Below are positions 9,532-19,316 of a stretch of 64,000 nucleotides of DNA, piece after piece. The DNA is from Opitutales bacterium UBA5694 (GTDB lineage Bacteria > Verrucomicrobiota > Verrucomicrobiia > Opitutales > Opitutaceae), in NCBI GenBank assembly GCA_002420185.1, contig DIHO01000015.1:53810-117809 (forward strand), read 5' to 3'. The position numbers and the translations under genes were made by a program. The notes under the pieces were generated by a model. It was given only the letters and a program-made list of their open reading frames with translations. It had not been told where the DNA came from and did not search any database. How positions within the stretch are numbered: the stretch's first letter is position 1; every line of letters starts with the position of its first letter.

Positions 9532-9668
9532 GCGGGCTTCGACCGACAGATGGTCATTTCAGAAATATTGAGACCCCAATAAAGAGGGTTCATTGCTGAT
9601 TCCAAGTTCGCTGCTCTTTACCGGCTTGCGTTCTGGCTCTCGAGATGTCGATTTACTGTGCATTTGCC

Positions 9669-10838
9669 ATGAAATTCGCCGCCCGAATCCAAAACCTCAA
9701 ATCAGAAGGTGCCTATCGAGTGATGGGACTGGCTCACGCCCTCGAGCAGGAGGGCCACGACATCGTTCATCTGGAAATCGGACAACCTGATTTCAGTACC
9801 TTCCCGCCAATCGCTGAAGAAGGGAAGAGAGCCATCGACGCGGGCTTCACCCGATACAACCCTCCCGAAGGATACTCAGAACTGCGAGAGGCGATCGCGA
9901 ACTACTCGAAAACCAGAGGGATCCATGCAAGCCCCTCGCAGGTGGTAGTAGGGCCCGGCACCAAACCCGTTCTCCTGTTCCCGTTACTTGCGCTCCTCGA
10001 GAAAGGGGACGAGGTTCTTTTCCCAAATCCCGGATTTCCCTCCTACCCTGCCGATATCGAAATAGCCGGCGGAGTACCGGTTTCGGTACCACTGGTAGAG
10101 GCCAACAGTTTCTCTTTCGACTTGGACGAACTCGAAAGTCGTATCACTGAAAAAACGAAACTTCTGATCCTTAATTCTCCCGCCAATCCCACTGGTGGAG
10201 TCATCGCGAAGGCCGATTTAATGGCAATCGCCGCCCTCGCTAAGAAACACGACTTCTGGGTTCTGAGTGATGAAATCTATTCACGCCTGGTCTACAGTGA
10301 TTCCCCCGCGAACAGTATCTATACACTTGAAGGCATGAGCGAGCGTACCCTAATTGTAGACGGGTTTTCCAAATCCTATGCCATGACCGGATGGCGGCTC
10401 GGCTACGCGATCATGCCCGAAGTCCTCGCGGAAAAAGTGTCGCTTTTGCTTACGCATGCAGTCGGCTGCACAGCTGGATTCACACAACGAGCGGGCATCG
10501 TTGCGATTCAACAGTGCGACGAACCGGTACACGAAATCGTGAAGACCTATCAGCAAAGGCGCAATGAATTCGTGCACGGACTCAATCAGATTGACGGATT
10601 TAACTGCCGCCTTCCTGAAGGCGCTTTCTATGCATTTCCCAACGTTTCCGACGTTGGAATACCTTCGTCTGTTTTGGCGGAGAAACTGCTAAATGAGGCG
10701 GGGGTTGCCTGCCTCTCAGGAACGGATTTTGGGATCAATGGCGAAGGCTATCTTCGATTCAGCTACGCCGCATCTAAAGAACAGCTAGCGAAAGCGGTCG
10801 ACCGAATTGGGTCATTTATTTCAAAAATTAATAAGTAA
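9669..10838 (+). CDS. PLP-dependent class I/II aminotransferase
   Basis: Fold-type I aminotransferase of the AspC-like group, 389 aa from ATG 9669 (an upstream ATG at 9645 would add eight residues before MKFAARIQNL, which aligns better as the N-terminus). Landmarks: the substrate motif HLEIGQPDF, the cofactor region NPGFPSY, the Asn motif NSPANPTGG, the Asp motif LSDEIYSRLVY, and PLP Schiff-base Lys235 in DGFSKSYAMTGWRLGY. The C-terminal arginine motif lies in GYLRFSYA. It catalyses amino-group transfer between an amino acid and a 2-oxoacid; the exact substrate (Asp, Ala or aromatic) cannot be fixed. It appears monocistronic. Confidence 0.92.
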   Translation: MKFAARIQNLKSEGAYRVMGLAHALEQEGHDIVHLEIGQPDFSTFPPIAEEGKRAIDAGFTRYNPPEGYSELREAIANYSKTRGIHASPSQVVVGPGTKPVLLFPLLALLEKGDEVLFPNPGFPSYPADIEIAGGVPVSVPLVEANSFSFDLDELESRITEKTKLLILNSPANPTGGVIAKADLMAIAALAKKHDFWVLSDEIYSRLVYSDSPANSIYTLEGMSERTLIVDGFSKSYAMTGWRLGYAIMPEVLAEKVSLLLTHAVGCTAGFTQRAGIVAIQQCDEPVHEIVKTYQQRRNEFVHGLNQIDGFNCRLPEGAFYAFPNVSDVGIPSSVLAEKLLNEAGVACLSGTDFGINGEGYLRFSYAASKEQLAKAVDRIGSFISKINK

Positions 10839-11028
10839 CCGATTTTTAACTACTATAAAAACAGGAGGTTAATTATATCTCTAAAAATCCCACGCCTATG
10901 TATTACTTTTTATATCCAACTTTTAGATATATTTATCATTATCAATAATCCTACCATTACTGAATCATTCGACCCCAAATTGAAATTGTAAGTATCCACT
11001 TGGCTCGATAGATATTAACCTCTCTGAT

Positions 11029-11478
11029 CTAGCCACCCATTGCACATTTCTTCTTCGATGCGATCAGACTTCCCTCAATATTATACAAAGTAATTCTAGG
11101 CTTTTCTTTTTTTAAAACCGCTTTCATCCCTGGTTCTTTCAAGTTCGTAGCCGATGACGCTCTAATCTTGCCCCCGAAGAAAATCGGGAACCTCATCAAT
11201 GTATAAAGAATGATCCTTCTCAACTGATATCTATTTCCATCAGGAGACCATTCCGTCCGCCTGCTCGACAAAACCAGTGTATCTTCCCAATGGTCAACCG
11301 CCTTGATTTTAGATGGGGCATCGCTCGATTTTCGAGACAATCCATCGATCTTTGGATTTTGAGTGAGAACCTCGTCTATAGATTCTTGTATGAGACCAAA
11401 CTTACCCGCATTATTGTGATCCGTCCTGTTAGAATCTCGATTTGATTCACACAGCCAAACGGCTACGATTGCCGCCAA
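11029..11478 (-). CDS. Hypothetical protein, possible lipoprotein with damaged start
   Basis: 149 codons from a TTG at 11478. The residues before it in frame (KISGILLA, then AIVAVWLCESN) look like a lipoprotein signal with a Cys at the lipobox. The position where an ATG would be expected reads GTC, so either the TTG inside the signal is used or the start has been lost. The rest is basic and hydrophilic (RRTEWSPDGNRYQLRRI near the middle) with no recognised domain. It may not be expressed. Confidence 0.35.
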   Translation of the reverse strand: MAAIVAVWLCESNRDSNRTDHNNAGKFGLIQESIDEVLTQNPKIDGLSRKSSDAPSKIKAVDHWEDTLVLSSRRTEWSPDGNRYQLRRIILYTLMRFPIFFGGKIRASSATNLKEPGMKAVLKKEKPRITLYNIEGSLIASKKKCAMGG

Positions 11479-11729
11479 AAGAATTCCCGAAATCTTGACC
11501 GGCTACCTGGGTTTCACTATCGACCTAGAAAATCGACGTTTTTCAAAAGATCGAATTGCCATTCTATCTATCGGGCTAACGCCGACTAATTTTGGCTGAA
11601 CTCACAACAAAGAGCACAGGCTTAGTGTGAACTCGGGTAAACAAACTATAAATCGGCCTCCAACATAAATAACGTGCAGCCGCTTGGGGCATAATCGAAC
11701 GATCGAGGCCTTTACTACCAAAGTTGAGC

Positions 11730-12890
11730 CTATTCTTCGTCTCTATCCATTTCATATAGAATACGCTCCGAAGCCTTGAATGCTTTCGAATTATCTCGAC
11801 GTTTCACTTTAGCAAATTCCACCCTTGCCTCTCCCCTTCGACCTAGATGCAGGAGCGCATTAGCATACAGCATCTGTGCCCAGGCGCGTAGTTCCGTATC
11901 CGACGGTTCAACGGTTTCCAGCAATACGCTTCCCTTCTCAAGTGCGATCTCCGGCTTTTCCAGTTGAATAGCCAGGTTGCCCGAGTGAAGCATCACCCAA
12001 TCCCGCATTTCCCCTATATAACTGATTTCGGGAATCGACAGTATATACTGGTAACCTTCAAATGCTTCCTCAAATCGCTCCGTTTTGCGATCCAGATCAG
12101 CTCGCATTGAGAGGGCGTCTACGTTTCGAGGAAATCGCTCAATGAAGCGATCCAGAATTTCCCTAGCCGCCTCCTTATCCTCTAACAATACCCATTGAAC
12201 GCTTATTTGATAATAAAGACTTTCATATCGGGTCAGGAACCCCTTCGTTTCCGATTCTTTCAGCTGCTGTAGACCGAGCTCCATGTCGCCGGAAAACCGC
12301 AAAAGGGCTGCAAGCGGCTTGAGGTATGAAGGTGTTTTGTCCAGAAAGCAATTCGCTACACCCAGAGGCATTTTCGCGTCATGGAAATCTGGATGCTCTT
12401 TCAGAATTGCTTTCAAATGTCCCAAACCTGAAGTCGCCCTGAAAAACCCACTGAACCAACGCCGATGGTCTATGTAGTAACGGGCCAAATTGAGCTCGCA
12501 CATCCCCAGAGCATAGCGAGCTTCATGATCCTGCGGATTCCGATTATAGTAGTTCTTTGCCGCTTCGATTGCGAGGTCAGACGCCTCTTGAAACTGCTCG
12601 GAGATTTCCGTATCAGATCCTTCGGCATAATCGTCGAGCCGAAAGAGCCGGGCGGCCTTCAAACACAGTCCCAATGGGGATTCAGGGTAGTCTACAATGA
12701 TCTGCTCAATCAAATTCGGCGTTCTCGGGTCGAGATTATAACCCAAGTCCATTACCTCTTCGACCACCTCTAGGGGAACCCCCAGGAAATCCTCCGCACA
12801 AAGTGAACCGATTAGAGAAATGGCTCCCCAGAAAAGGATCAGCATGAGGCATTGTTCTCTCCTGAACCTCATTTTTCTCAATAGAATCAA
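11730..12890 (-). CDS. Exported tetratricopeptide-repeat protein
   Basis: 386 aa. A basic N-terminus and hydrophobic core (LMLILFWGAISLIGSLCAED) form a signal peptide, with a possible lipoprotein or cleavage site around SLCA. Helical TPR-like pairs run through the protein: DHEARYALGMCELNLARYY near residue 120, YQISVQWVLLEDKEAAREIL near 225, FPRNVDALSMRADLDRKTERFEEA near 250 and LYANALLHLGRRGEA near 360. It probably acts as a periplasmic scaffold; partner unknown. Its start codon overlaps the end of the upstream gene by four bases (12887-12890), so the two are translationally coupled. Confidence 0.8.
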   Translation of the reverse strand: MILLRKMRFRREQCLMLILFWGAISLIGSLCAEDFLGVPLEVVEEVMDLGYNLDPRTPNLIEQIIVDYPESPLGLCLKAARLFRLDDYAEGSDTEISEQFQEASDLAIEAAKNYYNRNPQDHEARYALGMCELNLARYYIDHRRWFSGFFRATSGLGHLKAILKEHPDFHDAKMPLGVANCFLDKTPSYLKPLAALLRFSGDMELGLQQLKESETKGFLTRYESLYYQISVQWVLLEDKEAAREILDRFIERFPRNVDALSMRADLDRKTERFEEAFEGYQYILSIPEISYIGEMRDWVMLHSGNLAIQLEKPEIALEKGSVLLETVEPSDTELRAWAQMLYANALLHLGRRGEARVEFAKVKRRDNSKAFKASERILYEMDRDEE

Positions 12891-13303
12891 AGGGAGCCGC
12901 CCCCCTTTAGCTCCCTTTCATTCTCCTGAATGAGACACTGTAAGGATACTGCCTCCATTACACTGTATTCATCTTTCAAGGGCCCATAGTTCTCTAAGAG
13001 ACAAATGACCAGGGAAAGCTTCTGAGGTCGATGCACTATTATCAAGGTCTGATTTTCACCTTGGATCGATTCGTCGACCCCATCGCCCATGAACAAATTC
13101 ACCGCATCGAAGGCAGAAAAAGCCGACTTCCTCGCATTATCGAAATGATCTGCGTAGCGACAGTGCGGTTCAACGTAGCAGAAAACCAAATAGTGAGGAT
13201 CGTTGAATATGTCGCTCAGCATACTAATGGAGCCGGTATGCTTTCGCTCCAACTTCAATAGTGTATCCTCCAATGGCCCAAGCCAATCCGATGAGATATG
13301 CAT
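12887..13303 (-). CDS. Hypothetical protein in operon with the TPR gene
   Basis: 138 aa, acidic, starting MHISSDWLGPLEDTLL. There is no signal peptide or membrane segment, and no family is recognised. The C-terminus (QCLIQENERELKGGGSL) overlaps the TPR-protein start by four bases, which supports it being a real gene in a two-gene operon. Leucine-rich amphipathic helices suggest a small globular or partner-binding protein. Confidence 0.6.
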   Translation of the reverse strand: MHISSDWLGPLEDTLLKLERKHTGSISMLSDIFNDPHYLVFCYVEPHCRYADHFDNARKSAFSAFDAVNLFMGDGVDESIQGENQTLIIVHRPQKLSLVICLLENYGPLKDEYSVMEAVSLQCLIQENERELKGGGSL

Positions 13304-13904
13304 ATAGGTTCTTCCTAATATTAAGTTTGTCGAGACCGCCTTTCTAAAACTTATCTAGTTAATTCTTTTGGCTAATCAAAGAAGAAATGAAACGGTTTCG
13401 AATTGCGGTTCGATTTCGATATATTTCTTGATTTCAAGTACAAAAATCACCGACCGCATCCAACCCGCGGAGGTCAGTTCAGCGAGCTCCGGTCTACACC
13501 CCGACAATCCTCTACGGATCAGATTTCCAAAGACGCTTTTTCTCAAACGCTTTGCCAAGCCCAGACTTAAGATAGCGTTGGGAATCCAAGGCGATCTCCT
13601 TCTTTTCAAACGCTGATTAGAAAGTCAATTTCCAGGCTCGATAGGTTGCAGTGGAAACATTTCTGCCCTGATTGTGATCTGAAAAACGTTGTTTCAAGTC
13701 TTCCCGAGGCCCAGCGTTGGAGTGCCCCGGATATTTGACACGCCGATCCCGGAAAACATCGAACATACTAGACCGTCATCGTCCTAATAAGCTTCTTTAA
13801 GCTTCAAAGCACATCCTTCGCAAGCCAACGCGAAACACGGCATCGCCAGAAAAGTCATTCCCCAAAGAAAAAATGGCGTGCCATCCAACCATTAACGCGA
13901 AGGA
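13304..13904. other. 600-base gap without a convincing gene
   Basis: Opposing ORFs of about 80 codons overlap here, but neither shows a family motif, a start context or neighbours in phase; both look random. The right end, next to the tRNA, has a GCCATCC (13880-13886) / GGATGGC (13902-13908) inverted repeat. An A-rich tract at 13865-13873 would be U-rich on the tRNA strand. This is a weak terminator candidate for the tRNA transcript. Confidence 0.35.
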
Positions 13905-13978
13905 TGGCAGCCCGACAGGGGCTCGAACCCCGACCGCCTGGACCAAAACCAGGTGTGCTACCATTACACCATCAGGCT
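13905..13978 (-). tRNA. tRNA-Gln (anticodon UUG)
   Basis: 74 nt on the minus strand with a complete cloverleaf. The acceptor stem is AGCCTGA / TCGGGCT with one T-G wobble, then discriminator G and an encoded CCA. The D arm reads TGGTGTAATGGTAGCAC. The anticodon stem is CCTGG / CCAGG with loop TTTTGGT, giving anticodon TTG. The T arm reads CGGGGTTCGAGCCCCTG. It decodes CAA and, by wobble, CAG. Confidence 0.96.
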
Positions 13979-14093
13979 ATTGAAGGCCGGATAAATTGCG
14001 AAGACTTCCCTACCTCGTCAAGCGCTGAAATGGACGAAGTTTACAAAACCCAGCATTGACGCCCTTAAGACCTTATGGCTTAACGAGTTTTTA

Positions 14094-14843
14094 ATGTCCT
14101 CTGACTCAAACTATTGCGAAAAACCCAAGTATAAACGTATCATTCTCAAGCTGAGTGGCGAAGTGCTGCGAAGCCCCGAAACTGGTGATCCGATCGATTG
14201 GGATATTCTAAAGCGAATCTGCGAGCAGATTAAGGACATTCGCTCTCTTGGGGCCGAGGTGTGCATCGTTATTGGAGGCGGTAACATTTTTCGCGGCCTG
14301 TCTGGCTCCAAGGACCGAGGAGTCGATCGGACCACTGGCGACTATATGGGCATGCTTTCAACTGTCATCAACGGCCTTGCGTTCATGGAGTGCCTCGAAA
14401 AGATGGGTGTGGTCACACGCGTTCAAACCTCGATACCCATGAATCAAGTAGCCGAGCCTTTCATTCTTCGTCGAGCCATAAGACACCTGGAAAAAGGGAG
14501 GGTCGTCATTTTCGTCGCTGGCACCGGAAATCCCTACTTTTCTACCGATACTACCGCGGCCTTACGAGCGAGCGAGATCCAGGCAGAGGTCATCATGAAA
14601 GCGACTAAAGTCGATGGTATTTATGACAGGGATCCGATGAAACACGATGACGCCGTCCGCTACGACAAGCTCAGCTACATCGACGCTCTCCAGCAGAGAC
14701 TGAATATACTCGATTCCACCGCATTCTCTCTTTGCATGGACAACGAAGTGCCCATTCTCGTGTTCAGCCTCAACGAGGAGGGCAGCATCCGGCGAGCGAT
14801 CCTGGGAGAAAAGGTCGGTACGCTCGTCTGCTCCGATGTTTAA
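14094..14843 (+). CDS. pyrH: UMP kinase
   Basis: Cytoplasmic ATP:UMP phosphotransferase (UMP to UDP), a hexameric amino-acid-kinase fold unlike the eukaryotic enzyme. 249 aa, normal family length with a short N-terminal extension. Visible motifs: [11 protein letters not shown] at the start, the phosphate loop [29 protein letters not shown], the core [22 protein letters not shown], and the UMP-site region [12 protein letters not shown]. It is followed at 58 bases by frr, the usual bacterial pairing, so co-transcription is likely. No Shine-Dalgarno is evident. Confidence 0.97.
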   Translation: MSSDSNYCEKPKYKRIILKLSGEVLRSPETGDPIDWDILKRICEQIKDIRSLGAEVCIVIGGGNIFRGLSGSKDRGVDRTTGDYMGMLSTVINGLAFMECLEKMGVVTRVQTSIPMNQVAEPFILRRAIRHLEKGRVVIFVAGTGNPYFSTDTTAALRASEIQAEVIMKATKVDGIYDRDPMKHDDAVRYDKLSYIDALQQRLNILDSTAFSLCMDNEVPILVFSLNEEGSIRRAILGEKVGTLVCSDV

Positions 14844-14900
14844 ATTTTTGATTTCAAACGAAGTATAAAACCTCTAACTTAACGTGAAAACGAATACGCT

Positions 14901-15461
14901 ATGGACGAAGATGAAATCTTTTTGAATTTTGAGGAAGGTGTCGAAAAAGCGACAGAATACGCCGCACATGAGTTCTCAGCCGTAAACACCGGCAAAGCCA
15001 ACCCTCACATGGTTGAGGGAATCATGGTAGAAGCCTATGGCAGCACCATGCCGATTCGAGACATGGCCGCCATTTCAACCCCCGACAATCGAACGATCGC
15101 GATCACTCCCTGGGACAAGGGCACGTTGAAAGCCATCGAGAAGGCTATCCAAACTTCAAATATTGGCATCACCCCTGCAATTATGGGCGACATAATCCGG
15201 CTTCCCCTTCCAGAGCTCACCGGAGATCGGAGACAAGAGCTGGTTAAATTGGTGGGCAAACATGCCGAAGCCGCCCGCGTGGGCGTCAGGAAGGCACGTC
15301 ACGACGCCATGGATGCCATTAAGAAGCTACAAAAGGATGGTGAGATCTCCGAAGACAATCTCAAGCGTTGCGAAAAGGAAATCCAGACGGGAACGGATAA
15401 CGGCATCAAAAAGATAAACGATCTCCTCGCGGCCAAGGAGAAGGACCTCTTGACGGTCTAA
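14901..15461 (+). CDS. frr: Ribosome recycling factor
   Basis: Splits the post-termination ribosome together with EF-G. 186 aa, the standard length. Typical stretches: the N-terminal helix with NTGKANPHMVEGIMVEAYGS, then TPDNRTIAITPWDKG and AIEKAIQTSNIGITPAIMGD. The C-terminal helical part has LPELTGDRRQELVKLVGKHAEAARVGVRKARHDA, a region that is nearly invariant in this family. It sits directly after pyrH. Confidence 0.97.
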   Translation: MDEDEIFLNFEEGVEKATEYAAHEFSAVNTGKANPHMVEGIMVEAYGSTMPIRDMAAISTPDNRTIAITPWDKGTLKAIEKAIQTSNIGITPAIMGDIIRLPLPELTGDRRQELVKLVGKHAEAARVGVRKARHDAMDAIKKLQKDGEISEDNLKRCEKEIQTGTDNGIKKINDLLAAKEKDLLTV

Positions 15462-15545
15462 GTACCGCTTCGCCAATATCTAAGCTCATTAGTCGATAGC
15501 TCGCAAAAAGCTAAGGACTTACCCGCTATTTGCTATCAATCTATA

Positions 15546-16631
15546 ATGCACCGTATCGTCATAAAGCTTGGCACCGGTATTCTAACCAAAGGTATCGGTG
15601 AGATTGATACGATACGCATCCAGGCTATCTGTCGCCAGATAGCGGAACTGAGAAATCGGAACATTGAAGTCCTCGTCGTCAGCTCCGGAGCCATCGGCAT
15701 GGGAATGGGCAATCTTAAACTGAGAAGCCGACCCTCAACCCTCCCCAAACAGCAGGCCTGTGCTTCCATCGGCCAAAGCCGGCTGATCCAGTGCTGGCAA
15801 AACGGTCTGGATCCCTACGATCTTTTGGTCGGCCAAATTCTGCTTACTCACGAAGGACTTCGCATTCGGAATCGCTATGTCAATGCCAAGGCTACGATCG
15901 ACCAGCTTCTCAGCTACAACGTAGTGCCCATTATCAACGAGAACGATTCAGTCAGTGCATTCGAAATTAGATTTGGCAACAACGACACACTGGGAGCAAT
16001 GGTGGCTTCCTTGGCTGAAGCCAGTCAACTCATGGTGCTTTCGACTGTGCCCGGACTGATCGACATGGACGGAACCGGGGAGATTATTCCTGTCGTCGAG
16101 ACCATAGATTCGAAAATAGAGTCGATGGCCAAGGGAACCAACTCTCCAACCGCGGTAGGCGGTATGATCCCGAAAATCCAAGCCGCGAAGATCGCCACCG
16201 CTGCCGGGTGCGAGACCTTCATCGCGGATGGATCAGCGGAGAATATAATTTTAAGACTGATCGACGGAGAAAGTATCGGAACTCGCTTCGTGGCCAGCAA
16301 GGCCCCATTAGTATCCAAAAAACGGTGGCTCGCTTATTTCCAACGCCCACTCGGCTCGATACAGATCGATACCGGAGCGTGCAATGCTCTTATACGTGAG
16401 GAACGCAGCTTACTGGCTGCTGGTATCACGAAATGCGACGGTAACTTTCATGCGGGTGACGTCATAGATGTCGTTAGTCAGGACGGAGTACCGATTGCCC
16501 GAGGCGAATGCTCCTATTCGAGTCACGAGATTCGTCAAATCGCAGGAAAAGCACTTAAAGAGATTGAAACCCTTTTCTCTGACCGGAAGCGGTTCGAAGT
16601 TATCCATCGCGACGCACTTGTGCTGCTGTAG
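15546..16631 (+). CDS. proB: Glutamate 5-kinase with C-terminal PUA domain
   Basis: First step of proline synthesis: ATP-dependent phosphorylation of glutamate. 361 aa, normal for the two-domain form. The amino-acid-kinase domain covers about 1-255, with the P-loop-like VIKLGTGILTKG, VVSSGAIGMGMG, PIINENDSVSAFEIRFGNNDTLGAMVA, LSTVPGL and GGMIPKIQAAKIATAAG. A PUA domain follows at about 275-355 (SLLAAGITKCDGNFHAGDVIDV, IARGECSYSS). It lies 84 bases after frr; no proA is present in the window. Confidence 0.95.
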   Translation: MHRIVIKLGTGILTKGIGEIDTIRIQAICRQIAELRNRNIEVLVVSSGAIGMGMGNLKLRSRPSTLPKQQACASIGQSRLIQCWQNGLDPYDLLVGQILLTHEGLRIRNRYVNAKATIDQLLSYNVVPIINENDSVSAFEIRFGNNDTLGAMVASLAEASQLMVLSTVPGLIDMDGTGEIIPVVETIDSKIESMAKGTNSPTAVGGMIPKIQAAKIATAAGCETFIADGSAENIILRLIDGESIGTRFVASKAPLVSKKRWLAYFQRPLGSIQIDTGACNALIREERSLLAAGITKCDGNFHAGDVIDVVSQDGVPIARGECSYSSHEIRQIAGKALKEIETLFSDRKRFEVIHRDALVLL

Positions 16632-16756
16632 CCGATTTCTTGTTCGAACGTCTATCTCACCATGGATAGGATTCCGACCAACAGGGAAAAGATAAATTCG
16701 AGCGTGTAAGAGAAAAGTCTTCTTCCATCTTCCTTTTTCATTCTTAATTCCCACAA

Positions 16757-18757
16757 ATGGACTTCAATCTCCCAGCGACTCCCCCCTCGATCAACATTCC
16801 TTCGATAGACTTTCGGCGTGATCTCAATGACGAGCAGTACGCTGCTGTAACCGCAGAGCCCGCCCCCCTCCTCATTCTAGCAGGTGCCGGTAGTGGTAAG
16901 ACCCGTACCCTCACCTATCGTGTCGCCTATCTGCTCTCACAGGGGGTCAGCCCCAATAACATTCTGCTTCTTACGTTCACCAACAAGGCCGCAAAAGAAA
17001 TGCTCAAACGGGTCGAGGATCTGACTGGTTTTGAGCCGCGCCGGTTCTGGGGGGGGACTTTTCACAGCATTGGCCATCGGTTGCTCCGCATACATGGCGA
17101 ATCCGTTGGTCTAGCCAAGAATTTCACCATTCTCGATGCGGGTGAGGCGGAATCCGTTCTGAAAGGAGCAGTCGAAGCCATCGACAAGAGTTTTTTCAAG
17201 GACAAGACTCGCCCGAAACCAGGACCCCTCTCTTCCATTATCAGCATGGCCTGCAATACGCTAGGCACCATCGAAGAAACCATTATCAACTACTTTCCCC
17301 AACACAATGAGTTGGTGGATCAGATACAGTCCTTTTCAGAGGTCTATGCCAAGCGAAAGAAGGAGCAGCGAGTGGTCGACTATGACGACCTGCTGACCAA
17401 TTGGCTCAAACTCATGGAGGTCGCTCCCGAGGTAAAAAAATACTACAACCAACGATTTCGTCACACTTTGGTCGATGAGTACCAGGACACTAACACGCTT
17501 CAGGCAAAAATCGTCGATACGATAGGGGCTAATCACCAAATCATGGCAGTAGGAGACGATTCTCAGTGCATCTATTCCTGGCGCGGCGCTAACTACGAAA
17601 ACATCATGACTTTCCCGGATCGCCATCCGGAAACTCGTATCCTTCGAATCGAGACAAACTATCGTAGTACACCGGAGATATTGACCCTCGCGAATTCCGT
17701 AATCCAGAACAGAACCACTCACGGGTTCGACAAAGAGCTGCGGGCCTCCAAGCCCTCGAGCCAGGTTCCTTACGTGGTTCAGGCAATGGACGGCAAGGAA
17801 CAAGCCCAGTTTGTCATAACGCGTATTAAGGGACTTCTCGAAGAGGGGAAAGAGGCTGGCGAGATTGCCGTCCTCTATCGAGCCCACTATCAGTCTCTTG
17901 ACTTGCAAATGGAGCTCTCTAGGGCGGGTCTCCCCTATCAAATCACCAGTGGCGTCCGGTTTTTTGAACAGGCTCACATCAAGGATATGGTCGCTCACTT
18001 ACGATTGGTCTACAATCCGAGAGACATATCCGCTTTTATGCGACTCGCCGTATTGCTTCCCAAAGTTGGTGAGAAAAACAGTCAGAAGCTCCACGCTTTG
18101 ACCGCAGAGGTGGCCAAGTCAAAAAGACTCGACTTCATCGACGCCATGACCGATCCCTCCGTCACCAAAAAAGCTCCCGCCGCGGCGCGGCAAGACTGGG
18201 AATCACTAGCCATCAGTCTCCAGGACATGAAAAAGGCCAACGAGTCCGGTTCTCCCGAAGAAGTCGTGGAGATTGGTCTCGAAGGTTGGTACAACCTCTA
18301 CCTTCAGGGAGCGTACGCCAACTACGTCAACCGCTTGGATGACCTCAAATCGCTCGTCGGATTCGCCGCCCGGTTTGAAGAGATGCAGGAGCTCATCGCT
18401 CAAATCACTCTGCTAAATTCCGAAGTCGCGGACCGCAATATGGAAGATAGCGACCAGTCGATCCGACTCACCACCGTTCATCAAGCCAAAGGTCTCGAAT
18501 TTGATGTCGTCTTTGTCATCGGAGCGGCCGATGGGCTCTTCCCCATTCGGAGATCCATAGAGGCGGGAGATACCGAAGAGGAAAGGCGACTCTTCTACGT
18601 CGCAGTCACCCGGGCTCGCGATGAACTTTACCTACTTTTCCCTAAAATGAATTCCAGAGGGGGACCGTCTATGTTCCTCACACCAAGCCGGTTCCTCCAG
18701 GAGATTCCCCACGAGCTCTACGAGCCAGTTCGCATCCGCCGCAACTATGGCTGGTAA
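16757..18757 (+). CDS. UvrD/PcrA-type superfamily 1 DNA helicase
   Basis: ATP-dependent 3'-5' DNA helicase, 666 aa, slightly short for PcrA/UvrD (700-750). Helicase motifs in order: Q motif LNDEQYAAV, Walker A LAGAGSGKTR (about 42-50), TFTNKAAKEM (Ia), DYDDLLTNW, Walker B LVDEYQDTN, VGDDSQCIYSWRGA (III), LRIETNYRST (IV), TVHQAKGLEFDVVFVIG (V) and RRLFYVAVTRARDELYL (VI). The C-terminus stops soon after motif VI, so the UvrB/RNA-polymerase-binding tail of PcrA is absent. Role is DNA repair or replication restart; UvrD versus PcrA naming is not certain. Confidence 0.94.
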   Translation: MDFNLPATPPSINIPSIDFRRDLNDEQYAAVTAEPAPLLILAGAGSGKTRTLTYRVAYLLSQGVSPNNILLLTFTNKAAKEMLKRVEDLTGFEPRRFWGGTFHSIGHRLLRIHGESVGLAKNFTILDAGEAESVLKGAVEAIDKSFFKDKTRPKPGPLSSIISMACNTLGTIEETIINYFPQHNELVDQIQSFSEVYAKRKKEQRVVDYDDLLTNWLKLMEVAPEVKKYYNQRFRHTLVDEYQDTNTLQAKIVDTIGANHQIMAVGDDSQCIYSWRGANYENIMTFPDRHPETRILRIETNYRSTPEILTLANSVIQNRTTHGFDKELRASKPSSQVPYVVQAMDGKEQAQFVITRIKGLLEEGKEAGEIAVLYRAHYQSLDLQMELSRAGLPYQITSGVRFFEQAHIKDMVAHLRLVYNPRDISAFMRLAVLLPKVGEKNSQKLHALTAEVAKSKRLDFIDAMTDPSVTKKAPAAARQDWESLAISLQDMKKANESGSPEEVVEIGLEGWYNLYLQGAYANYVNRLDDLKSLVGFAARFEEMQELIAQITLLNSEVADRNMEDSDQSIRLTTVHQAKGLEFDVVFVIGAADGLFPIRRSIEAGDTEEERRLFYVAVTRARDELYLLFPKMNSRGGPSMFLTPSRFLQEIPHELYEPVRIRRNYGW

Positions 18758-18820
18758 TTTTTCGCATTCTTTCCAATTGTGGAACACTCAGCATCCCTTT
18801 CAGTCTCCTCACCTAAGAAT

Positions 18821-19276
18821 ATGAAAACCATTCTCTCATTTCTAGTTTTTGCAGTCACAGGACCATCGTCTCAGACCGCTGAGATCATTTTTTCCGATCG
18901 ACGCGACGAAGACTCCTTTAAGCGAATCTCTGAGCACCTCACCGGGAAGGAAAATCCTGGCAGGTATGCCATCGCCCGCACCGACCCGTCACAACGTAAT
19001 GGATACTATGTTGCCCTAAAACTAGATAAGAGGGATCAAGCCAGAAATGCTGCGTCCATTCGGATTCATTTCGTTGGACCGGGTTCCCAGGATATCGAGA
19101 CCAAGACAATCGACATTCAGCCAATCAAGAAAAAGCGGGCACTCGTGGGACTCACCGACGGTATTTGGAGTTCTAGCGACACCAACCCCACTGCTTGGAA
19201 AATCGAGATTCTCGATATAAACGGAACCATTCTCTCAAGCTCCCAGAGCTTTTTATGGTCGAGCGTTTCCGCTTAG
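18821..19276 (+). CDS. Small exported hypothetical protein
   Basis: About 151 aa from ATG 18821 (MKTILSFLVFAVTGPSS, a signal peptide, cleavage after about residue 20). An ATG at 18779 would put 14 polar residues in front and spoil the signal. The mature part alternates beta-strand-like segments (YYVALKLDKRD, ASIRIHFVGPGSQDIETKT, WKIEILDINGTILSSSQSFLW), consistent with a small beta-sandwich domain. No family is recognised. It sits 63 bases after the helicase gene. Confidence 0.65.
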   Translation: MKTILSFLVFAVTGPSSQTAEIIFSDRRDEDSFKRISEHLTGKENPGRYAIARTDPSQRNGYYVALKLDKRDQARNAASIRIHFVGPGSQDIETKTIDIQPIKKKRALVGLTDGIWSSSDTNPTAWKIEILDINGTILSSSQSFLWSSVSA

Positions 19277-19316
19277 TCGTAATAACTCTACCAAAAACCT
19301 TGGAACGAAATTTCGT

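Noticed and set aside
13368..13616. Two opposing ORFs of about 80 codons
   Set aside because: No motif, no start context, and both strands open in the same place, typical of chance.
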